The position numbers and the translations under genes are program-made. Source: Candidatus Zhuqueibacterota bacterium (lineage in GTDB: Bacteria; Zhuqueibacterota; Zhuqueibacteria; Zhuqueibacterales; Geothermadaptataceae). From it: a stretch of 37,815 nucleotides of DNA. How positions within the stretch are numbered: the stretch's first letter is position 1; every line of letters begins with the position of its first letter. Under the pieces are notes generated by a model. That model saw nothing but the letters and a program-made list of their open reading frames with translations. It was not told the DNA's origin and did no database searches. Location of the stretch: assembly GCA_030950365.1 (NCBI GenBank), contig JAUZRQ010000130.1, positions 1 to 37,815 of the forward strand. The letters are read 5' to 3'. Below, piece after piece: positions 1-8,210 of this stretch.

Positions 1-309
1 TAAAAACGCATGAAGACACATGCTCTTATCTTCGCGCCACCCCGGAGCCGACCGATTTTCAGCGATTCCTCTGCCGGGTATTGAACATCCATTCCAGGCC
101 ATTGTCCTTGAAAATAACCTGTATTTCGTTTAAAAACAAAATACTGTGGTGGTAATAAAATTTTTTAGAAACATTTTTTTATGCAAGCTACCATTTGATG
201 GCATTCCAGATGGGGGTAATGGAATCCCCGGTTTCACAATCCCCATTTCGTTCTGGATGGCGAGGGACAAAACGTCGCATTTGGGAATGGCCCACCCTGC
301 ACGCAGGGC
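1..309. other. Left-edge intergenic DNA
   Basis: This stretch lies downstream of the tonB-like gene and holds no convincing coding sequence. The only structure I see is a short inverted repeat at 295-308 (CCCTG, loop CACG, CAGGG) directly after the tonB stop codon. It lacks a following T-run on the minus strand, so it is at best a weak terminator. Confidence 0.5.
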
Positions 310-1128
310 TCACTTCAGCACAAACCGAAACGTGATCACCCCCTGTTGCGGACGTTGCTCGGCATCGCGAGGGAGCGGATTGAAGCGCCACTGGCGAAAG
401 GCCTCCAGGGCGATTTTTTCCAGCTCGGCGTCGCCTTTCAAAACCGGCACGGCGCGGGCGATCACGCCGCTGGGCAGCACAGTGAAGCTGATCTTCACCG
501 TGGCTTCGCGCGCCAGCCCCGGCGGATACTGCGGCAATACGCGGTGTATTACAGTCCGGTCGGCCGCTTCGCCTTCGATCAGGAACGGCACGGCCACGCC
601 CTTGCCCAGGTCGGGCGCCGGCACCTGAACCTGCTTGCCGCCGAGGTCCAGCTTATCCAGCTCGGCCGTGCTCTTGCCGCGTTCGCCGACTTCGGGCCGT
701 ACCACATCGATGTCGCGTTTCTGCACCGGGTAGTCCCGGCGCACCACATCCTGCGGCTCGGGTTCCGCCTCGGCCTCATACTGCCGTTCCACCGGAATGC
801 GCGGGGTTTCCTCTTCCAGCATGCGTCGCTTTGGCAAATTGATGACCCGCTCGGGTTTTGGGGCTTTCATCGGCTTCGGCTTTGGCGGCACAGCCACGCT
901 CGGCGCGGTGCGGGCCGGCTGCGGATTCAAACTCATAATCTCCATCTCCACCCACTCGGGGATGTCGTAGCGCCAGCCCACGTTCAGCAGCGCAAAGACC
1001 AGCAGCAGCATGGCATGCACGGTGATCGCCGCGCCCCAGCCCCAGAGCCGTGCCCACCGTTCGGGATCGGGCGTCGGGGCGGGCGTTATCGGACGAGCCA
1101 TGGATTTGGGGCGGACGCGTCTGGTCAT
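310..1128 (-). CDS. TonB-like energy transducer
   Basis: A 272-residue TonB-family protein that would carry energy from an inner-membrane ExbB/ExbD proton channel across the periplasm to an outer-membrane barrel. After a short cytoplasmic tail there is one membrane anchor at about residues 30-50. A long Pro/Lys/Glu-rich periplasmic arm follows at about 55-185 (runs such as PPKPKPMKAPKPERV). The C-terminal domain, about 190-272, has the classic TonB_C pattern: VLPQYPPGLAREATVKISF, then a GVI turn and RQWRFNPL. The start codon overlaps the stop of the upstream exbD gene by four bases (ATGA), implying translational coupling. It is the last gene of a TPR / barrel / ExbB / ExbD / TonB cluster. The family call is secure; the partner barrel is inferred from the neighbourhood. 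Confidence 0.93.
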   Translation of the reverse strand: MTRRVRPKSMARPITPAPTPDPERWARLWGWGAAITVHAMLLLVFALLNVGWRYDIPEWVEMEIMSLNPQPARTAPSVAVPPKPKPMKAPKPERVINLPKRRMLEEETPRIPVERQYEAEAEPEPQDVVRRDYPVQKRDIDVVRPEVGERGKSTAELDKLDLGGKQVQVPAPDLGKGVAVPFLIEGEAADRTVIHRVLPQYPPGLAREATVKISFTVLPSGVIARAVPVLKGDAELEKIALEAFRQWRFNPLPRDAEQRPQQGVITFRFVLK

Positions 1129-1526
1129 AGTCCCGGCTCCGTGGCAATCATGAACCGTTCAGCGCCGGCCATTTTGGCCAGATCGATGACCTCCACCGCC
1201 TTTTGCAGCGGCAGATTTTTATCGGCGCGAATCACCACTACCTGTTCGCGGTTGTCCGCGAGCAGCAGTCGCAGTTTACTGCCCAGGTCGGCCTTCAAAA
1301 TCCGCTCCTGATTCAGGTAAATTTCCTCTCTGGCGGTCAACGTGATGGTGATCTGCTTAGATTTATCCGGAATACCGGTCGCTGCTTTGGGCAATTTGAC
1401 TTTGATTCCCGGCTGGATGATGAACGACGACGACAGCAGGAAAAAGATCAACAACAACAGCACGATATCGGTCAGCGAAATGGCCGAAAACATCACCAGC
1501 CGTTTTCTATTTGTTTGCAAACTCAT
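1125..1526 (-). CDS. exbD: ExbD/TolR-type biopolymer transport protein
   Basis: A 133-residue ExbD/TolR protein, the single-pass subunit that works with ExbB in a proton-driven motor of the inner membrane. The N-terminal membrane helix reads LTDIVLLLLIFFLLSSSFII and contains the conserved proton-path aspartate. The periplasmic part (IKVKLPKAATG, VVVIRADKNLPLQKAVEVIDLAKMAG) has the usual ExbD fold pattern. I chose the ATG at 1526 because AGGAG lies nine bases upstream. An in-frame start seven codons earlier, at 1547, is possible but has no better support. The chosen start overlaps the end of exbB by 20 bases, and the stop overlaps the tonB start by four, so the three genes are tightly coupled. 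Confidence 0.94.
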   Translation of the reverse strand: MSLQTNRKRLVMFSAISLTDIVLLLLIFFLLSSSFIIQPGIKVKLPKAATGIPDKSKQITITLTAREEIYLNQERILKADLGSKLRLLLADNREQVVVIRADKNLPLQKAVEVIDLAKMAGAERFMIATEPGL

Positions 1527-2151
1527 GCTGCTCCACTCCTTTTTCACTGATCAGCGCATCCAGCAGTTCGGCGCTGGTTTCTTCCATCTCGAACACAAAA
1601 TGCTCGACCTTGCCCTGGATGTAGTTGTAAAAAATCAGCGACAGGATGCCGACCACCAGGCCTGCCGCGGTGGTGACCAGCGCCTCCCAGATGCCGCCGG
1701 CGAGCACCGTGGCGTCCACGTTGCCGCCGCGCGCCTGAATGGCCATGAAGGCGCGGATCATGCCGGTAACGGTACCGAAAAAGCCCACCATCGGCGCGAT
1801 CGAGGCAATGGTGGCCAGGGTGCCGAGGTATTTTTCGAGATGATAAATTTCCGCCTTGCCCGCGGTTTCAATGACGTCTTTGATTTCCATCCGCGGCCGG
1901 TCGGCGTTTTGCAGCGCGGCCTGTGTCAGCCTGGCGATCGGGCCGCCGGTTTGCCTGCACAATAAGATGGCCTCCTGTACCTGATTGCGCAGCAACAGGT
2001 TGCGGATTTGCAGCACGAAACTACGTGTATTGATCCGCAATTTGCGAAGCGTGATCAGGCGTTCCACCAGAATGAACAGCGACACGATGCTGAGAATGTA
2101 AATCAAAATCATCACCACGCCGCCCTTCATCATGATTTGCAGCAGCGACAT
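1507..2151 (-). CDS. exbB: ExbB/TolQ/MotA-family proton channel
   Basis: A 214-residue ExbB/TolQ-type inner-membrane protein forming the pentameric proton channel that energises TonB. Three membrane segments are visible: about 10-30 (GGVVMILIYILSIVSLFILV), 109-135 (LATIASIAPMVGFFGTVTGM) and 150-178 (GGIWEALVTTAAGLVVGIL). A cytoplasmic loop lies between the first two. The segment-2 pattern IAPMVGFFGTVTGM and segment-3 pattern ALVTTAAGLVVGI are family hallmarks. A 318-base gap containing low-complexity repeat sequence separates it from the upstream barrel gene, so it may have its own promoter. It overlaps exbD by 20 bases. Confidence 0.95.
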   Translation of the reverse strand: MSLLQIMMKGGVVMILIYILSIVSLFILVERLITLRKLRINTRSFVLQIRNLLLRNQVQEAILLCRQTGGPIARLTQAALQNADRPRMEIKDVIETAGKAEIYHLEKYLGTLATIASIAPMVGFFGTVTGMIRAFMAIQARGGNVDATVLAGGIWEALVTTAAGLVVGILSLIFYNYIQGKVEHFVFEMEETSAELLDALISEKGVEQHEFANK

Positions 2152-2469
2152 ACGGTCCTCCGGATAGGGTTCGCGGTTATGCGGGTTGACGTCCTTTTAA
2201 CAGCCATTGGATTTCACCGAATTTCAATTTAAAAAACCGCGCAGAGACGCAGAGTTCGCAGAGATTTTTTACAGGATGAACGTCTATCTATTTTTTCGGA
2301 ATGACGTCCCGAAATCCAGTGCTTATTAAGTATTTCAGGGGCATTAAGATAACAATCCGTGTTCCATCTGCGTCCATCCGTGGCATCTCAGAAAGCAGCA
2401 CCAATCAGTTCCATCCGTGGTTTTCAAATTTACACCGGACACGCCGGCCTGAAAACACGACTGCAACGC
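2152..2469. other. Intergenic gap with degenerate repeat phrases
   Basis: This is the 318-base gap between the barrel gene and exbB. It holds no gene that I can support. It contains the phrase CGCAGAGACGCAGAG near 2237 and two copies of a CCATCCGTGG phrase near 2377 and 2412. Related phrases recur in other gaps of this window (near 10240, 21990, 22230 and 37560). A promoter for exbB-exbD-tonB could lie here, but I see no clear hexamers. Confidence 0.5.
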
Positions 2470-4242
2470 TCACCACTTTGCCTGCAGGCCGGCCATCAGA
2501 TGCAGGCCGAGTTCGCGGTAGCCCTGCCACACGGCATAATTTTCATCCAGCAGGTTTTTGATTTGCACGAACAGGCTGGTGCTGCTGGTAAAGCGCCAGC
2601 GGATTTGCGCGCCCACGTCCACATACGCCGGCAAACGTTCATTCTGCAGCAGCCGCACCTTGCGCGCGCCGATCCACAGCGCCTGCACGTCGATCTGCCA
2701 GTGTTCGCCGGGCCGGTAGGTCAGCATCACCGGCACTTCCATCTCGGGCCGGTACGGAATATCCAGTACGGCAAGAAAACGATCGCCGCTGCGCACGCGG
2801 TCGTCCAGCGAATTCCAGGCGACCGACAACGAGAACTGCGACGACAATTGCACATCCAGGCCGATGGACAGCCGCCCGAGCTCGGCATCCACCACGGCGG
2901 CGACAAAGGTGCCCAGACTGTCGCGCTCGAAATACTGCAAATTGTCCACCCGCTTGCGCTGGATGGCTGCGCGCAACACGGTGTTCTTGCCAATCGCCCA
3001 GTTCAGTTCGCCGATAATCGCCCAGCGGACATCCTGCAACCGGTTGGTGGTGTTCAGCGACAGATAGCCATTTCCGGCCAGCCGTTCTTTCCACGCCGTG
3101 TAAGTCCAGCCCTTTTGAAACTGCGCCGTGGCCACAATCGATTTTTTCAGCGATAGCACGGCTTTGACCTGCGGGCTGAACCGGCTCTGGCGCATCGTAT
3201 CCTCGCGCGCCACGGTGATGCCCGGGGCGAGCTGCAGACTGAGCCAGCGGTACGGCATCACGCCCCAGACCACGCGGTAACGCTGCCAGGATCGCGACTG
3301 CTCGCCGGCCTGTGCTTTCCAGCGGTCGCTTAGCGAGGCGAATTCCAGGCTCAAATCGGAGCTTTCGAAGCTTTTTTGGATTTTCGCGCCGGCGCGGAAC
3401 TGGAACAAATCGGCCTCGAACCGGGTGGTGTCCGCGAGTTTGTCCGCAAACGACTGGAAATCGATATCCAGACTCAGGTCCGCGGTGAAATCCGATTCCG
3501 GCTGATAATTGGCGCGCACGCCAAGGCCGACGCCGGTGTTGTCACGATCGGTCTGCGGCTCGGCGGCGCCATACAGGCCCCACCGCCCCTTCGCCAGCCA
3601 GCCGCGGAACCGCCATTCGGTGTGCTCGGATGGCCGCAACCCGAGCTGCATTTGCAAATGGCCGGTTTCCTTGCTGCTGTTCACGAATTGCCCGTAAGTG
3701 CGGGCAAACTGCACATCCAGACCGAGGTCCCGGCTGGCAAACCGCTGCCAGTAGCGCGCCTGCGCACCGAACTGGTCAAACTGTCCGCCGAAGGCCATCA
3801 GCTCAACCTGCCGATCCTTTTGTTCGTCGGCCGGCGTGGGCTCCTCCCGCTGCCCCTTTTGCAGCTCTTCCACATTCAGCGGCTCGTAGATGGCTTCCGG
3901 CGTCACCAGCTCCGGCCGGTCCGGCGAAATGGTGATCTTTTTGCCGGCCATCCGCCGGCTGGCGTCCTTGCCGTAAATCAGCACTTCGGGCAGTTGCAGC
4001 CGTTCGTCGGGTTGCGGCGCGGCCGGCTCTTTCTTTTGCTTCGCTTTGCCGGCCGGCTGTTGCAGACTGTCCGCCGGGATCGTCATCTTTTTGGGCGGCG
4101 CTTTGGGCTTTTTCTTTTTGGCCGCCTGCGCGGAAAGGTCCTGCGGCAGCCACAGCAGCAGGCCCAGCCCAAGCACCAGAGTCCACTTATTTGCCAGCCA
4201 GCGCACGGAGTCGCTCGCGGGCCTTGTTTTGATAGGTCTCAT
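2470..4242 (-). CDS. Outer-membrane beta-barrel, TonB-dependent-receptor-like
   Basis: A roughly 590-residue outer-membrane protein. A basic N-terminus and hydrophobic run (TLVLGLGLLLWLP) ending near LSAQA form a signal peptide, followed by a Lys/Pro-rich linker. At about residues 84-93 LPEVLIYGKD resembles a TonB box. From about 140 to the end the alternating aromatic/polar pattern suits a barrel of many strands. The last strands (SLFVQIKNLLDENYAVWQGY, then HLMAGLQAKW) match the ends of TonB-dependent receptors. The ~120-residue plug domain seems to be missing: only about 60 residues separate the TonB-box-like segment from the first strand. The start is uncertain, with candidates TTG 4257, ATG 4242 and GTG 4206, none with a clear ribosome site. 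All overlap the upstream TPR gene, so coupling is likely. The substrate is unknown. Confidence 0.8.
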   Translation of the reverse strand: MRPIKTRPASDSVRWLANKWTLVLGLGLLLWLPQDLSAQAAKKKKPKAPPKKMTIPADSLQQPAGKAKQKKEPAAPQPDERLQLPEVLIYGKDASRRMAGKKITISPDRPELVTPEAIYEPLNVEELQKGQREEPTPADEQKDRQVELMAFGGQFDQFGAQARYWQRFASRDLGLDVQFARTYGQFVNSSKETGHLQMQLGLRPSEHTEWRFRGWLAKGRWGLYGAAEPQTDRDNTGVGLGVRANYQPESDFTADLSLDIDFQSFADKLADTTRFEADLFQFRAGAKIQKSFESSDLSLEFASLSDRWKAQAGEQSRSWQRYRVVWGVMPYRWLSLQLAPGITVAREDTMRQSRFSPQVKAVLSLKKSIVATAQFQKGWTYTAWKERLAGNGYLSLNTTNRLQDVRWAIIGELNWAIGKNTVLRAAIQRKRVDNLQYFERDSLGTFVAAVVDAELGRLSIGLDVQLSSQFSLSVAWNSLDDRVRSGDRFLAVLDIPYRPEMEVPVMLTYRPGEHWQIDVQALWIGARKVRLLQNERLPAYVDVGAQIRWRFTSSTSLFVQIKNLLDENYAVWQGYRELGLHLMAGLQAKW

Positions 4243-7237
4243 CACGATAATTTTCAAGGATGGCTTGATAAATTTTTCGCGCTTCGCCCCAATTTTTCAG
4301 CTTTTCATTGGCCAGACCGGCGCGGTACACCGCCGGCAGTACCCACGACAGATACGAACCGTACAAATATTTCACCTTCAAATATTCGACGGCCGCCTGC
4401 TTGAAATCGTTTTGCATTTCGAAGGTTTCGGCGTAGAGAAACTGTGCCTCGGCGGCCACCTCGCTGCCAACGATTTCCGTCGCCCGTTTGAAATGCTGCC
4501 GCGCCCGGTCAAACTGCTTGCGCGCCACGGCCACCCGGCCCAGTCCCACCTCGGCGTTCGCCCGCACATCCCGATCTTCGTAACGGTTCAACACCTCATT
4601 AAACGCCTTCTCGGCCTGTCTCAACTGCCGACGCTGCAGATAGATGGTGGCCATGGCGTTTTCGGCACGACCGGCGAACACCGTTTCCGGGAACTGGTTA
4701 ACCACACGGTTCAGGATGGCCAGCGCCCGCTGGCCCTTGCCCTGCGCCGCCAGCAGCGTGCCGGCCCGCAGCAGCGCTTCAGGGGTATCGGGCGCTTTTG
4801 GGAATTCATCGGCCTGGCGCAGGTATGCTTCGATGGCCGCGGTGGTGTCCGCTTTTTTCAACTGCGCGCTGCCGATCCAAAACCAGGCCGAACGCGCGGC
4901 TTCGGTGTTGCGATACCTGCGGTACAGCACCTCAAACTCACGAATCGCCTCGTCGTAATTTTGCAAATTAAACTGCAGCTCGCCCTTGCGGAACTGCAAA
5001 TCGGCGGCCACGCGGCTGCTGGGAAACCGCTCGATGTAACGATCGGCCAGCGCCAGCGCCTCGTCGTATTTCTGCATTTGCAACAGGGACCACTGCATGC
5101 CGCTCACCGCGTCATCCACATATTCGCTCTTTGGGAAGCGGTCCACCAGTTGCCGATACGCCGCCATCGCCTCTTCGTACTTGCCATCGTTGTAGTAACT
5201 GTCGCCGATGGCATACTGCGCATCATCGACGAATTCGCTCAGCGGGTACAGATTGAGCACTTGCTGAAACGCATGCCGAGCATCGGCAAATCGGTTGTCG
5301 CGGAAATAAGTGCGGCCCATCATGTACAGCGCCTGCACGGCGTACTCGCTGTCCGGATAGCGGATGCGCACGCGCTCAAACGCCGCCAGTGCATTCTGCG
5401 TATCGCCCTTGCGGTAATAGCATACGCCGATCTGATACTGCGCCTCGGCCTTTAATTCTGCATTGATCGGCAGATTCAGTACCTGCCTGTAAGTGCGGAT
5501 GGCGCGTGGATAAGCCTTGAGATTGAAAAACGCATCACCGGCGCGTAACAGGGCATCGGCTCGGATCTCCAGATTCGACTCGTCTGCCGCCGCGGCCATA
5601 AAATCTTTGGCCGCGCTTTGAAATTTATTGCGCTTCATGCGCGCCCAGCCACGGCCGTAATAAGCGCGACTCTTCCGGTCGCTGTCCGGCCAGTTTTGCA
5701 ACAGCCGGGTGTAGCCGTCTTCAGCGCTGCGGTAGTCATTCAGTTTGAAATAGCTCTCCGCCAGCCAGAACTGGGCATCGTCCGCCAGATCGTTTTCGGA
5801 GAACCGCGCCAGCAAATCTTTGAAGCTTTTAATGGCGCCACGGTAATTCTTCTGCTGAAAACGGGCGCGGCCCTGTTTGAACAGCGCCTTCGGGGTGAGA
5901 TCACTGGGCGTGTATTCGTGGATGACGCGCGTGTACTGCGATTCCGCCCGCGCGTACTGCTTCATGGCCAGGTAGCATTCGCCCGCCATATACTGCGCCT
6001 CGGCGGCCACCGCGCTTTCCGGGTACGCTTTTACAATTTTCTGGAAAAACAGCAGCGCCTGCTGGTATTTGCCCTGCTCGAAATCCAGCGCGCCGATCTC
6101 ATAAATCGCCGGCGCGGCTTCTTCAGATTTCGGATACTGCTGGCCAATTTTCAAAAACGTTTCCCGCGCCTCGGCAAGCTGACCCGTGCGCTCGAGAATC
6201 CGGCCGATCTGAAACAACGCCGAGGGCACCAGCTCGCTCTGCGGAAATTGCGACACCACATCCCGGAACCGCGCCAGGGCATCGTCATCCTGTCCCAGAT
6301 TCAGCGCGGCCCAGCCCGCGCCGTAAACGGCGTCATCGGCAAATTGGCTGTTGGGGAAATCGGCGGCGAGCTTCTCGTAAGCCTCACCCGCTTTGTCATA
6401 CGCCTCGAGCTTGAAATAAGCCTCGGCAATCAAAAACGCCGCCTGATCGTGAAGCTCGTGCCCGGGCGCCTGCTGTATCGCCTTTTGCAGCAATTCGATG
6501 GCCTTGTGGTAATCTGGCAGGCCGTAAGCCGAGAAGCCGGCGTGATACAGCGCATCGTTGCGCAAATCGCTTTCCGGGTAGGTCTGCACCAGCTTCTGAT
6601 AGGCTGCCAGCGCCCGGCGGAAGTCGTGCGTTTCCTCGTAAATCCAGGCGGCGGAATACAGCGCGTAATCGGCGACGCTGCTCTCGGGATACTCGCCGAA
6701 CACCGTTGCGTAATGGGCCAGCGCGCTGTCGCCTTCGCCGATCTGATAAAACGCCTCGCCAAGCCAATAATGCGCCTGATCGGCCAGATCGGAATCGGCG
6801 TGGTCCCGGAAGAAAGCCTGCAAGGTTTGCACCGCCTTTTGTGGCTGCTCGGCATAGTAATACGCCTGCCCGATGCGAAACTGCGCCCGGTCGCGCAGAT
6901 GAATAGCCGGATAGTGCCGCAGCAAATAGCGGTACGCAGAAATGGCATCCGAATAGCGCTGTTGCTGGAAATAGGTCTCCGCCAGCAGAAATTGCGCCTC
7001 GCCGGCGAGCCGGCTGTCCGGGTAATTTTTCAAAAATTCGCGGAACTGTTCGCCGGCAAGCTGATAGAGGCCGTCGTCGTACATGCCCTTGGCCGTCACG
7101 AAGACGCGCAGCTCTTCCGAACTTCGGGTGGTTTGCGCATTCAGTATCGGCGGGCGGGCCGCCCAGACGGTTAGCGTCATCAGGCAGGCTAGCAACCAAC
7201 CTCTGCCGAAACCGCAGCCGATCGTCGCGTGTTTCAT
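4187..7237 (-). CDS. Large periplasmic TPR protein (Tol-Pal YbgF/BamD-like repeats)
   Basis: A protein of about 1016 residues made almost entirely of tetratricopeptide repeats after a signal peptide (WLLACLMTLTVWAARPPILNAQ). Roughly two dozen repeats of about 35 residues follow. Most carry the YbgF/BamD-like phrases YPDS, AQFLLAETYF, A.Y.IG..YY and DDA.Y..G; for example FREFLKNYPDSRLAGEAQFL near the start and YPLSEFVDDAQYAIGDSYY further on. Such proteins act as periplasmic scaffolds. Its position directly before a TonB-linked barrel and ExbB/ExbD/TonB suggests it assists that complex, which is inference. I chose ATG 7237 because it leaves a compact signal peptide; ATG 7258 and 7273 are in-frame alternatives. 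It overlaps the barrel gene by about 55 bases. Confidence 0.88.
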   Translation of the reverse strand: MKHATIGCGFGRGWLLACLMTLTVWAARPPILNAQTTRSSEELRVFVTAKGMYDDGLYQLAGEQFREFLKNYPDSRLAGEAQFLLAETYFQQQRYSDAISAYRYLLRHYPAIHLRDRAQFRIGQAYYYAEQPQKAVQTLQAFFRDHADSDLADQAHYWLGEAFYQIGEGDSALAHYATVFGEYPESSVADYALYSAAWIYEETHDFRRALAAYQKLVQTYPESDLRNDALYHAGFSAYGLPDYHKAIELLQKAIQQAPGHELHDQAAFLIAEAYFKLEAYDKAGEAYEKLAADFPNSQFADDAVYGAGWAALNLGQDDDALARFRDVVSQFPQSELVPSALFQIGRILERTGQLAEARETFLKIGQQYPKSEEAAPAIYEIGALDFEQGKYQQALLFFQKIVKAYPESAVAAEAQYMAGECYLAMKQYARAESQYTRVIHEYTPSDLTPKALFKQGRARFQQKNYRGAIKSFKDLLARFSENDLADDAQFWLAESYFKLNDYRSAEDGYTRLLQNWPDSDRKSRAYYGRGWARMKRNKFQSAAKDFMAAAADESNLEIRADALLRAGDAFFNLKAYPRAIRTYRQVLNLPINAELKAEAQYQIGVCYYRKGDTQNALAAFERVRIRYPDSEYAVQALYMMGRTYFRDNRFADARHAFQQVLNLYPLSEFVDDAQYAIGDSYYNDGKYEEAMAAYRQLVDRFPKSEYVDDAVSGMQWSLLQMQKYDEALALADRYIERFPSSRVAADLQFRKGELQFNLQNYDEAIREFEVLYRRYRNTEAARSAWFWIGSAQLKKADTTAAIEAYLRQADEFPKAPDTPEALLRAGTLLAAQGKGQRALAILNRVVNQFPETVFAGRAENAMATIYLQRRQLRQAEKAFNEVLNRYEDRDVRANAEVGLGRVAVARKQFDRARQHFKRATEIVGSEVAAEAQFLYAETFEMQNDFKQAAVEYLKVKYLYGSYLSWVLPAVYRAGLANEKLKNWGEARKIYQAILENYRDETYQNKARERLRALAGK

Positions 7238-7293
7238 TCGATTTTCTATCCTCGACATTCCGTCCAATGTCATTTTCTCGGCATCACGCTATT

Positions 7294-8049
7294 TTACGAA
7301 CTACCGGACTGAATGGATTCCGACATTTTGTCTTTTTCAATAAGCTCGGACAGGGTGATGAACCGGAAGCCGCGTTTTTTCAGCTCGGGGATGATCCGAT
7401 CCACGGCGGTGAGAGTCTGCGAGCGATCCACCGAGCGGGTGTTGCCGCCGTCGTGCAGGATGATCAGGCTGCCGGGGCGGGTGCGCCGTAGCACCCGGCT
7501 GACAATCCGCTCGGTTCCCGGCAGGTTGGGATCGCGTGGGTACACATCGCCCACCACGGTTTTGTAGCCACACGCTTCGATCACGTCCACGGTACGACGG
7601 GTGAACAGCCCCATTGGCGGCCGCAGCAATTGCGCCTCCCGGCCGGTGGCCTCGCGGATGAGCTCATGGGTGGTGCAAATCTCGTGTTCCAGCATTTTGC
7701 CGGGCAACAGCGGCATGATGCGATGGTGATAGGTGTGGTTGCCGATTTCGTGCCGGCCTGCGGCAATCCGCTGGGCAATGTCCGGATGCCGCCTCACATA
7801 ACGGCCAATCAGAAAAAAGGTGGCCGGCACATCGTGCTTTTCGAGAATATCCAGCAACCGCGGCGTGAATGTGGGATGCGGGCCGTCGTCGAAGGAGAGG
7901 GCCACCACCGGTTCGTTGACGTCTGCGCGCCAGAAGATGCGCTCGGTCAAACTGGGACCGAGCCGTTCCGGCGCCAGAGTGTGACTCAGATGGCCCAGCA
8001 CGGCTTGCCAGCCGCGCGCTTCCCACAGGCTCAACAGTTTATTCCACAC
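7294..8049 (-). CDS. Polysaccharide deacetylase (NodB domain, CE4 family)
   Basis: A NodB-fold carbohydrate esterase that would remove N- or O-acetyl groups from a glycan such as peptidoglycan. Visible motifs are SFDDGPHP (motif 1, with catalytic and metal Asp), GNHTYHH (motif 2, two metal His), RPPMG (motif 3) and ILHDGG (motif 5). The usual motif-4 Asp/Trp is replaced by VGDVYPRDP. There is no obvious signal peptide, so the site of action is unclear. I chose GTG 8049, preceded by AGGACG. A TTG at 8133 would add 28 residues of Gly/Asn/Thr-rich sequence that does not look conserved. It lies between the acyltransferase and the TPR gene on the same strand, with a short gap to the latter, so one operon is likely. 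Confidence 0.88.
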   Translation of the reverse strand: MWNKLLSLWEARGWQAVLGHLSHTLAPERLGPSLTERIFWRADVNEPVVALSFDDGPHPTFTPRLLDILEKHDVPATFFLIGRYVRRHPDIAQRIAAGRHEIGNHTYHHRIMPLLPGKMLEHEICTTHELIREATGREAQLLRPPMGLFTRRTVDVIEACGYKTVVGDVYPRDPNLPGTERIVSRVLRRTRPGSLIILHDGGNTRSVDRSQTLTAVDRIIPELKKRGFRFITLSELIEKDKMSESIQSGSS

Positions 8050-8210
8050 GCGTCGTCCTGTCCGATTGAAGGTTGATTCTGATCCATTTGTATGCTTTGC
8101 TCCATTTGCACCCGTGCGGGGATGACGGCCCAACAGCGATTTTTCGTAGAGGCGCAGGGCCTGCCGAGAGAAGTAGTTCGATGGACAACACGGTATCCGC
8201 CATCAGGTCG

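Noticed and set aside
346-1311. Long plus-strand open frame across the tonB/exbD genes
   Set aside because: It is the reverse of well-supported coding sequence, rich in His/Arg/Gln/Leu as expected of a GC-rich antisense shadow, with no domain or ribosome site. The same reasoning removes frames at 5618-7174, 8394-9812, 11477-12880, 23910-25535 and 26581-28098 on the plus strand, and 17799-19058 and 33654-35024 on the minus strand.
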